This document shows, in pieces, positions 1 to 5,310 of a stretch of 6,447 nucleotides of DNA. Each line of letters opens with the position of its first letter. Position 1 is the first letter of the stretch. The stretch is from an uncultured Oscillibacter sp. (GTDB taxonomy: Bacteria > Bacillota > Clostridia > Oscillospirales > Oscillospiraceae). The stretch covers positions 1 through 6,447 of the forward strand of contig URKI01000082.1 of assembly GCA_900548505.1 (NCBI GenBank), written 5' to 3'. Under the pieces are notes generated by a model. That model was not told where the DNA came from and made no database searches. It saw only the letters and a list, made by a program, of their open reading frames with translations. The position numbers were made by a program, and so were the translations under genes.

Positions 1-46
1 AGATAGGCTCCGGTCTCGTGGGCTCGGAGATGTGTATAAGAGACAG
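1..46 (+). other. Nextera sequencing adapter with i7 index (artefact)
   Basis: This is library adapter, not genome. Positions 13-46 match the 34-base Nextera Read 2 transposase adapter exactly, ending in the 19-base Tn5 mosaic end AGATGTGTATAAGAGACAG at 28-46. Positions 1-4 (AGAT) match the end of the P7 primer, and positions 5-12 (AGGCTCCG) fill the 8-base index slot; as I recall, this is the primer form of i7 index N720 (CGGAGCCT). Genomic sequence therefore begins at 47. The Tn5 insertion point lies inside the terminase large subunit gene, whose reading frame stays open through the adapter on the minus strand. Confidence 0.98.
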
Positions 47-1107
47 ATCCTGCCCTGCTTGAGGAAGTCTGCCGTCACCCGGATGCCGTCCACCACGTCG
101 TTCACCGCCCGGACCACCGGGAACCCCTCCCGGCGCAGCGCCTCGATGAAGCTGGCGGCAGAAGGGTCCACGATCACCCGCTCCACCGAAAGCCCCGCCG
201 TCAGGTCCTTGAGATCATCGGCGTATTCGGCATCGGTTTTCTGCCACCCGGCCCGGCGGGAATCAAAATACTTCTCCCGCACCCGATACCAGACACCGTC
301 CTGGAAGCCCCACAGGCCGAAGGACGCAGGATTGGCCGTCCCGTAGTCCACGGAGACCCGCCAGCGGGCAAAGGGGCCCGGCGGCGCAGGCGGCGCGTCG
401 GTGTGCCGGTCGAAGAAGTCGTAAACAAGCCCCTGGGCCGCCGTCCACTCCCCCAGCACAAACCTGCGGTAAAAGATACCGGAGTAGGCCCGGCGGTAGC
501 GCTGACGGATGCGGGGCGTGAGGGCAGGATTGTCCTCCATGGTAAAATGGAGATACAGGGCCCGGCGCTCCTCTGCTTTTAAGATCCACTCCCGGTAAAA
601 CCAGTGCTGGGGTCCCTCGGGGTTGCAGTTGAACCATAGCCGGCTGCCGGGCACGCTGCACCGGGCGCAAGCCTGCTCCACAAAGGACCGGGGCATAAGG
701 GCCGCCTCGTCCAGCAGCACGCCGGCCAGGGTGCTGCCCTGAATGAGGGCCGCGCTGGACTCGTCCTTGCCGCCAAAGAGCAAAAAGCGGTTTTCATGCC
801 CGGCAAAGCGGACGATCAGCAGATTCTCCGACCGCTTTTCCCGGCAGGAAAATCCCAGCTGCCGCAGGCAGGGCAGAAGCTCCGTCAGGAGGTTCCGACG
901 CAAAGAGGTGATGGTCTTGCCGCAAAGGCCGAACTGCCGCCCATCGAAGCAGGCCTGGGCCCACAGGAAAAAGGAAAGCCCCATGGAAAAGGTCTTGCCG
1001 CTCCGGACCGCTCCGTCGCAGATGACCGCCTCCCACCGCTCGCCCTGCCTGCACCACCAGGTGAGCACCCTGCGCTGCTTGGGGGAAAAATGCAGTACCT
1101 CAGCCGT
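47..1107 (-). CDS. terL: Phage terminase large subunit, partial (C-terminus missing)
   Basis: Motor and nuclease of the phage packaging machine: it cuts concatemeric phage DNA and pumps it into the prohead using ATP. About 353 codons are present. Counting from an ACG at 1107, the frame shows an FSPKQRRVLTWW N-terminus, Walker A GAVRSGKT (32-39), Walker B VLLDEAA (130-136, catalytic Glu134), the coupling motif FNCNPEG (159-165), then the RNase H-like nuclease domain with VDYGTANP (Asp254) and VDPSAASF (Asp314). The family usually runs to about 410-440 residues, so roughly 60-90 C-terminal residues, including the last nuclease acidic residue, are lost at the contig end. No ATG, GTG or TTG lies between the in-frame TGA at 1146-1144 and the conserved N-terminus. 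The candidates are ACG 1107, CTG 1095, or a GTG at 1068 that would remove conserved residues. The gene overlaps the end of terS, as is normal for this pair. Confidence 0.93.
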
Positions 1108-1579
1108 GCTCCCAGCCCCCTTCTTCCGCGCCGGACGTCTCCGTCAGCGCCTGATAAAGCTCCCTGGCGCTGCCCTGGGTGCCGTCGCCCTCCAACAGGG
1201 TGTATAATGTCTCCAGCGCCCGGACCCGGTCCAGGAACTTCAGCTCGATGCCGCCCTTATCCGTCACCCGAATCTCCGCCACCGCCGTGAGATCCAGCTC
1301 ATCCAGGTCGGCCTCCCGGCCCTGCAGAGCAAGGCGCACCCCGTCGCCGGAGCGCCCGAAGGCCAGCTGCGCCAGATGCCGCAGCACATCCTCCCGCCGC
1401 AGCTGCCCGGCAGCCGCCTCCCGCATCCTGTCCAGGCAGCGCTGCACCCGCTCCGTCTCCAGCAGGGCAAAGCCGTCTCCGCTGCCCGATTCCCGGGCGG
1501 CCAGTTCGGGGTTCATGGTACGCAGGTACGCCCTGCAGAACTTCCCCTGCCTGCTCGCCGCGGATGTATGTTCCCGCAT
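1100..1579 (-). CDS. terS: Phage terminase small subunit
   Basis: DNA-recognition partner of the large subunit; it binds the packaging site and hands DNA to TerL. The product is 159 residues, normal for Firmicute phage small subunits. The N-terminal stretch with GKFCRAYLRTMNPELAARESG (about 12-32) corresponds to the usual helix-turn-helix opening of Terminase_2-type proteins. The later segment EIRVTDKGGIELKFLDRVRALETL is the typical oligomerisation region of these proteins. The start at 1579 is chosen because AGGAGG lies just upstream on the minus strand (about 1588-1593). The frame stays open further upstream to 1732, but that extension crosses a hairpin and has no phage-like content. The 3' end overlaps terL by up to 8 bases, indicating translational coupling. 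Identification rests on these motifs and on the adjacent terL. Confidence 0.88.
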   Translation of the reverse strand: MREHTSAASRQGKFCRAYLRTMNPELAARESGSGDGFALLETERVQRCLDRMREAAAGQLRREDVLRHLAQLAFGRSGDGVRLALQGREADLDELDLTAVAEIRVTDKGGIELKFLDRVRALETLYTLLEGDGTQGSARELYQALTETSGAEEGGWEHG

Positions 1580-1609
1580 GCTCTCTCCTCCTTTCACCCC
1601 GGTCTCCCC

Positions 1610-1641
1610 AAAAGAAAAACGTGCACGGCATCGTGCACGTT
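1610..1641 (-). terminator. Hairpin terminator or attenuator in front of terS
   Basis: A perfect 10-base-pair stem (1618-1627 with 1632-1641, loop GCAT) is followed on the minus strand by a T-tract, TTTTTCTTTT including the last two arm bases (1619 down to 1610). This is a convincing Rho-independent terminator for leftward transcription, ending only about 17 bases before the terS ribosome binding site. On the plus strand the nearest T-run (1651-1656) is 9 bases beyond the stem, so termination that way is less likely. It may insulate terS, or act as an attenuator overcome by phage antitermination. Confidence 0.75.
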
Positions 1642-1665
1642 GGAGAAAAATTTTTTGCATTTTTC

Positions 1666-1681
1666 TTAGCGGAATCTTAAC
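1666..1681 (+). promoter_or_regulatory. Direct-repeat operator A, upstream of the kinase operon
   Basis: TTAGCGGAATCTTAAC consists of two half-sites (TTAGC and TTAAC) with an 11-base period, the arrangement bound by PhoB/OmpR-family regulators. It covers the position where a -35 box would lie and ends 11 bases before the -10 element at 1693. That geometry suits activation by a regulator replacing a weak -35. Similar elements lie before cstA and lysR. The regulator bound is inferred to be the one encoded at 2809-3516. Confidence 0.45.
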
Positions 1682-1689
1682 ATATCGTC

Positions 1690-1698
1690 TGGTATAAT
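1690..1698 (+). promoter_or_regulatory. Extended -10 promoter of the kinase/regulator operon
   Basis: TGGTATAAT is a perfect -10 hexamer (1693-1698) with the extended TGN element. No good -35 is present at 16-18 bases, which fits an extended -10 promoter or an activator-dependent one. The expected transcription start near 1705 gives a short leader of about 27 bases to the TTG start at 1732. Confidence 0.7.
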
Positions 1699-1719
1699 TA
1701 TCCTGTATTATTTTGTGAA
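1691..1719 (-). promoter_or_regulatory. Possible leftward promoter toward terS
   Basis: On the minus strand TTCACA (1719-1714; 5 of 6 to the -35 consensus) and TATACC (1696-1691; 4 of 6 to the -10) are spaced by exactly 17 bases. It overlaps the rightward kinase promoter face to face, so the two would compete. Transcripts would meet the hairpin at 1641-1618 before reaching terS. The call is weak because the region is AT-rich. Confidence 0.3.
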
Positions 1720-1731
1720 GGAGCCGTTCCA

Positions 1732-2790
1732 TTGTCTAAAAAGAAACGTCTTTCCCAGCTCTTTCCCTTTTCCCTGCGGGACTTCCTGCTATCCATCGCC
1801 ATTTTTTTCTGCGCCGTGGAGTGCTGCTCCTTCTTTCGGCTGGCAGAGAGCAGCGATGGATTCGCCACGCCGGTTTTCATTCTGGCCGTACTTTTGATTT
1901 CCCGCTTCACCTCGGGCTACCTCTTCGGTCTGGTGGCCTCATTGCTGGGCGTCATCTGTGTGAACTATATTTTCACTTATCCGTACCTGTCCTTGAATTT
2001 CACGCTTTCGGGATACCCACTCAGCTTCCTGGCCTTTTTCATGGTCTCCATCATCACCAGCACCCTGACCACCCAGGCCAAGCAGCAGGAGAAGCTGCGG
2101 ATGGAAAACGAAAAGGAAAAGATGCGGGCCAATCTGCTGCGCTCCGTCTCCCATGATATCCGCACACCGCTCACGTCCATCGTGGGCGCCACCTCCACCA
2201 TTCTGGATAATCCCTCTCTGCCCCCGGCAGAGCAGAAGGAGCTTCTGGAAGATGTGCGCAGTGACGCCCAGTGGCTCATTCAGGTGGTGGAGAACCTGCT
2301 TTCCATCACCCGCATCGGCAGCGACCAGGCCAATATCAAAAAAGAGCCGGAGGCCGCCGAGGAGATCCTGGGCGAAGCCGTGCGGAAATTCCGCAAGCGG
2401 TACCCCCAGGTGCCGGTGGAGGTCTGTGCTCCCCAGGAGCTTTTGCTGGTCCCCATGGACCCGATCCTCATCGAGCAGGTGCTGTCCAACCTGCTGGAAA
2501 ACGCCGTGCTCCACGGGAAATCCGTCTCCCGGATCCAGGTGGCGGTGCAGCGGGAGGAAGGATGGGCCCGTTTTTCCGTGGCGGACGACGGCCAGGGCAT
2601 TGCACCCGATGTGCTGCCCCGCCTGTTCGACGGAACACTCAAGCACAGCGAGACGCCGTCCGGCGACGGAAAGCGGAATATGGGTCTGGGCCTTTCCGTG
2701 TGCCTTGCCATCGTGCGCGCCCACGGCGGCACCATGGAGGCGCAGAACCTGGACCGGGGCGCGGAATTTACGTTCCGGCTGCCACTGTAA
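1732..2790 (+). CDS. Membrane sensor histidine kinase with KdpD-like DUF4118 region
   Basis: Sensor kinase of a two-component system, in the cytoplasmic membrane. The 352 residues start at TTG 1732, supported by AAGGAG at 1718-1723 with 8-base spacing. Hydrophobic segments at about 15-35, 47-57, 62-82 and 97-113 form the compact four-helix DUF4118 region seen in KdpD-type kinases. A short coiled linker follows (115-135), then the dimerisation/phospho-acceptor motif SVSHDIRTP with His141, the N box NLLENAVLHG (Asn257), the G1 box DDGQGI (285-290) and the G2 box GLGLS (318-322). There is no extracellular sensor domain and no N-terminal KdpD/universal-stress domain, so it is far shorter than true KdpD, and no kdpFABC genes are present; a potassium role should not be assumed. 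It lies 18 bases before the response regulator. The signal is unknown; the neighbouring transporter makes its substrate or related carbon status a candidate. Confidence 0.93.
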   Translation: MSKKKRLSQLFPFSLRDFLLSIAIFFCAVECCSFFRLAESSDGFATPVFILAVLLISRFTSGYLFGLVASLLGVICVNYIFTYPYLSLNFTLSGYPLSFLAFFMVSIITSTLTTQAKQQEKLRMENEKEKMRANLLRSVSHDIRTPLTSIVGATSTILDNPSLPPAEQKELLEDVRSDAQWLIQVVENLLSITRIGSDQANIKKEPEAAEEILGEAVRKFRKRYPQVPVEVCAPQELLLVPMDPILIEQVLSNLLENAVLHGKSVSRIQVAVQREEGWARFSVADDGQGIAPDVLPRLFDGTLKHSETPSGDGKRNMGLGLSVCLAIVRAHGGTMEAQNLDRGAEFTFRLPL

Positions 2791-2808
2791 AAAAGGAGGT
2801 ATCCCCTG

Positions 2809-3516
2809 ATGAATATTCGTGAAAAAATTCTGGTGGTGGAAGATGAGAAAAATATCTCTCACTTCATCTCCGCCGTACTCAATACCAACGGCTATGAAGC
2901 CATGCAGGCCCGCTCCGGCGAAGAGGCCCTGTCCATGATCTCTTCCCATTGCCCGGACCTGATCATCCTGGACCTGGGATTGCCCGATATGGACGGCATG
3001 GAGATCCTGCGCAGCCTGCGCAGCTGGTCCAGCCTCCCCGTGGTGGTGGTGTCCGCCCGCTCTCACGAGCGGGACAAGGTCAGCGCCCTGGACCTGGGCG
3101 CCGATGATTATCTCACCAAGCCTTTCGGCACGGACGAGCTGCTGGCCCGGGTGCGTACGGCCATCCGCCATACCCGCACCTCCTCCGGCAACGACGAGAT
3201 CGCCCAGCGGGGAACGTATACCGTGGGCGATCTGGTGGTGGACTTCAATAAGCACCAGGCCCTGGTGCGGGGCCAGAATGTCCGCCTCACCCTCAGCGAA
3301 TTCCGCATCGTGGCCCTGCTGGCCAAGTATGCAGGCAAGGTCCTGACCTACGACTTCATCATCAAGGAGCTCTGGGGCCCCCGGGCCAGCGGCGATAACC
3401 AGATTCTCCGGGTCAACATGGCCAACATCCGCCGCAAGATCGAGGAAAACCCCGCCGAGCCCCGCTATCTTTTTACCGAGGTGGGCGTGGGCTACCGGAT
3501 GGCCGAAGGCGACTAA
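2809..3516 (+). CDS. OmpR/PhoB-family response regulator (KdpE-like)
   Basis: DNA-binding partner of the upstream kinase, 235 residues, the usual length for the family. The receiver domain (about 5-120) carries the acidic pair Glu11/Asp12, phospho-acceptor Asp55 in LIILDLGLPD, switch residue Ser82 and Lys104 in TKPF. The C-terminal winged helix (about 130-232) contains VRLTLSEFRIVALLAKYAGKV and ends in the family hallmark VGVGYRM. GGAGG at 2795-2799 is spaced 9 bases from the ATG. The 18-base gap after the kinase stop and the terminator beyond the gene define a two-gene operon. It is likely phosphorylated by the kinase and likely binds the 11-base-period repeats before the operon, cstA and lysR. 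Family assignment is firm; target genes are inferred. Confidence 0.95.
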   Translation: MNIREKILVVEDEKNISHFISAVLNTNGYEAMQARSGEEALSMISSHCPDLIILDLGLPDMDGMEILRSLRSWSSLPVVVVSARSHERDKVSALDLGADDYLTKPFGTDELLARVRTAIRHTRTSSGNDEIAQRGTYTVGDLVVDFNKHQALVRGQNVRLTLSEFRIVALLAKYAGKVLTYDFIIKELWGPRASGDNQILRVNMANIRRKIEENPAEPRYLFTEVGVGYRMAEGD

Positions 3517-3527
3517 TCGTTTACCTC

Positions 3528-3564
3528 AAAAGCGTCCAGCTCCTGCGGGAGTTGGACGCTTTTT
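3528..3564 (+). terminator. Rho-independent terminator of the two-component operon
   Basis: A 12-base-pair stem (3532-3543 with 3548-3559, one G-T wobble, loop TGCG) is extended by four A-T pairs and followed by a T5 tract (3560-3564). It begins 12 bases after the regulator stop codon. It separates the operon from cstA, so cstA needs its own promoter. Confidence 0.9.
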
Positions 3565-3572
3565 CACCGGAA

Positions 3573-3588
3573 TTAACGATTTCTTTAC
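3573..3588 (+). promoter_or_regulatory. Direct-repeat operator B, upstream of cstA
   Basis: TTAACGATTTCTTTAC has half-sites TTAAC and TTTAC with an 11-base period. It matches the lysR-side element at 13 of 16 bases and the kinase-operon element at 11 of 16. A further single half-site-like sequence, TCTTTAACA, lies at 3634-3642. No convincing -10 could be fixed between here and cstA: TATCAA (3606-3611), TAAAAT (3654-3659) and TATGAT (3669-3674) are all possible, so the cstA transcription start is unresolved. Confidence 0.45.
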
Positions 3589-3681
3589 GGTCGCAATTTT
3601 CTTTTTATCAAAATCAAAACTTATATGAATGATTCTTTAACAGCCGCTCCGCATAAAATCTGCTATCTTATGATACAGAGA

Positions 3682-3697
3682 TTGACCTTCAGGTCAA
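3682..3697 (+). promoter_or_regulatory. Inverted repeat just upstream of the cstA ribosome binding site
   Basis: TTGACCT and AGGTCAA form a perfect 7-base inverted repeat around a 2-base centre, five bases before the GGAG at 3703-3706. It could be a repressor operator acting as a roadblock, or a small leader-RNA hairpin (6-base stem, TTCA loop) next to the ribosome binding site. No second copy was seen in the window. The binding factor is unknown. Confidence 0.4.
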
Positions 3698-3717
3698 AAA
3701 AAGGAGTGTGTGTGTCA

Positions 3718-5226
3718 ATGGCAACATTCATCTTGGGTCTCGTGATTCTGTTCGTGGGCGCCGCCATCTACGGCAAGTTCTGCGAAAAGGTCTTCGGACC
3801 CGACGACCGGGAAACCCCCGCCTACTCCAAGCAGGACGGCGTGGACTTCGTTCCCATGAGAGGCTGGAAAAACAGCCTGATCAACCTGCTGAACATCGCA
3901 GGTACCGGCCCCATCTTTGGACCCATCCAGGGCATCCTGTTCGGGCCCATCGCATTCATCACCATCCCCATCGGCAACGTCATCGGCGGCGCCATGCACG
4001 ACTATTTCTCCGGCATGATCTGCCTGCGTGACGGCGGCACTCAGATGTCCTCCATGATCCGCAAGTATTCCAACGGCGTGATCTACAAGGTGTACAACGT
4101 GTTCGTCTGCCTGCTTCTGCTGCTGGTCGGCGCCGTGTTCATCTACACCCCCGGCGACATCGCCGCCACTCAGGTGTTCGGCTTCTCCGGCTTGGCCAAC
4201 GATCCCACCACCTGGATCATCTACGGTGCCATCTTCGTTTACTATCTGATCGCCACCGTGTTCCCCATCGATGCCATCATCGGCCGCATCTATCCCATCT
4301 TCGGCGCCATCCTGATGTTCTCCGCCGTCGGTGTGTTCATCGGCCTGTTTGTCCACGGCTATCCTCTGCTGAACATCTGGGACGACTGGCAGGGCGTTGC
4401 CTTCCAGGCTTTCCAGACTGTGGACGGCGCTGAGGTCCCCTTCAGCTATGGTGAGTACTTCGCCTCCGGCCACTTCCTGCCCGTGTTCTTCGTGACCGTG
4501 GCCTGCGGCATCCTGTCCGGCTTCCACTCCACCCAGACTGCTATCATTTCCCGCACCATGAAGAGCGAGAAGCAGGGCCGCATGACCTTCTACAACATGA
4601 TGATCCTGGAAGGCTTCATCGCCATGGTCTGGGCCGCTGCCGCCATGGGTATCTACAACCTGGGCATCCAGGCTGCCAACGCCGGTGCCACCGGCACCGT
4701 GGGTGCTGTCTGCCGCGACATTTTGGGAGATGTGGGCGGCATCATCGCTCTGGTGGGCATCATCGTTCTGCCCATCACCTCCGGTGATACGGCTCTGCGC
4801 GGTCTGCGTCTGACCATCTCCGAGTCCCTGCACATCGACCAGAGCACCAACAGCAAGCGTCTGACCCTCTCCGCCATCATCTTCGCTCTGGTGGCTGTGA
4901 TCCTGGTGTTCGCCAAGATGAACGCTGAGGGCTTCAACATCCTGTGGCGTTACTTCGCCTGGTCCAACCAGACCCTGTCCCTGTTCGCGTTCCTGGCCAT
5001 CTCCATCTGGATGTATGAAAACGGCAAGGGCAAGTTCGTGTGGATCCCCCTGATCCCCGGCGCCTTCTATGCGTTCATTACTGTGACGTATATCGCCAAC
5101 GCCAAGATCGGCTTCAACATCCCCTGGACCGCCGCTTACGTGATCGGCGTGGTCGCCGCTGTGGTGTACGTGGTCGCCATCTGCGCCTACGGCAAGAAGC
5201 GTGCTTCCAATCTCCTGCGCAAATAA
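3718..5226 (+). CDS. cstA: CstA-family carbon starvation protein, probable pyruvate or peptide transporter
   Basis: Polytopic inner-membrane transporter of the CstA family, whose characterised members in enterobacteria import pyruvate or peptides during carbon limitation. From ATG 3718 it is 502 residues, the shorter form common in anaerobic Firmicutes rather than the roughly 700-residue E. coli proteins. The family core NIAGTGPIFGPIQG (about 59-72) is followed by GNVIGGAMHDYFSG and later by SGDTALRGLRLTISE and ILWRYFAWSNQTL, with many hydrophobic helices between. GGAG (3703-3706) lies 11 bases before ATG 3718 but only 5 before an in-frame GTG at 3712, so a start two residues upstream is equally possible. 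An open frame reaches back to ATG 3625, but this extension is not transporter-like and has no ribosome binding site. Adjacency to a two-component system and shared operator-like repeats suggest control by that system. The substrate cannot be told from sequence alone. Confidence 0.95.
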   Translation: MATFILGLVILFVGAAIYGKFCEKVFGPDDRETPAYSKQDGVDFVPMRGWKNSLINLLNIAGTGPIFGPIQGILFGPIAFITIPIGNVIGGAMHDYFSGMICLRDGGTQMSSMIRKYSNGVIYKVYNVFVCLLLLLVGAVFIYTPGDIAATQVFGFSGLANDPTTWIIYGAIFVYYLIATVFPIDAIIGRIYPIFGAILMFSAVGVFIGLFVHGYPLLNIWDDWQGVAFQAFQTVDGAEVPFSYGEYFASGHFLPVFFVTVACGILSGFHSTQTAIISRTMKSEKQGRMTFYNMMILEGFIAMVWAAAAMGIYNLGIQAANAGATGTVGAVCRDILGDVGGIIALVGIIVLPITSGDTALRGLRLTISESLHIDQSTNSKRLTLSAIIFALVAVILVFAKMNAEGFNILWRYFAWSNQTLSLFAFLAISIWMYENGKGKFVWIPLIPGAFYAFITVTYIANAKIGFNIPWTAAYVIGVVAAVVYVVAICAYGKKRASNLLRK

Positions 5227-5234
5227 ATGATCCA

Positions 5235-5267
5235 GCCCCCGCCGCTGATGCGGCGGGGGCCTCTTTT
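5235..5267 (+). terminator. Rho-independent terminator of cstA
   Basis: A perfect 11-base-pair GC stem (5235-5245 with 5250-5260, loop TGAT) is followed by CTCTTTT. It starts 8 bases after the cstA stop codon and works in the plus direction. Confidence 0.9.
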
Positions 5268-5270
5268 CGC

Positions 5271-5304
5271 AAAATGCGCCCCGGATACCGATGTATCCGG
5301 GGCG
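5271..5304 (-). terminator. Rho-independent terminator of the lysR-type gene
   Basis: A perfect 12-base-pair stem (5277-5288 with 5293-5304, loop CGAT) is followed on the minus strand by CATTTT. It begins 6 bases after the LysR stop codon. On the plus strand it is followed only by TTT, so it may also back up the cstA terminator. Confidence 0.82.
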
Positions 5305-5310
5305 TTTGAT

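Noticed and set aside
28..46. Tn5 mosaic end read as evidence of a natural transposon
   Set aside because: It is embedded in the exact Nextera adapter with an index and P7 primer end, which is library chemistry rather than a mobile element.
743..1290. Plus-strand open frames of about 155-165 codons opposite terL and terS
   Set aside because: They are antisense to the terminase genes, whose Walker and nuclease motifs are clear; no independent coding evidence.
1580..1732. 51-residue N-terminal extension of terminase small subunit
   Set aside because: It crosses the hairpin terminator and lacks a ribosome binding site, while ATG 1579 has AGGAGG immediately upstream.
1939..3255. Long minus-strand open frame (438 codons) opposite the kinase and regulator genes
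   Set aside because: It is the antisense shadow of two well-defined genes with GC-rich third positions. Its product is rich in His, Gln and Gly, has no recognisable domain, spans a gene boundary, and has no ribosome binding site.
3625..3717. 31-residue N-terminal extension of CstA to ATG 3625
   Set aside because: The extension is not membrane-like, has no ribosome binding site, and would run through the inverted repeat and the real AAGGAG. The family begins with the short hydrophobic segment at ATG 3718 or GTG 3712.
3715..4833. Long minus-strand open frame (372 codons) opposite cstA
   Set aside because: Composition is dominated by Gly, Asp, His and Gln, as expected from the complement of membrane-protein codons in high-GC DNA. 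No domain is recognisable, and the sense strand clearly encodes CstA.
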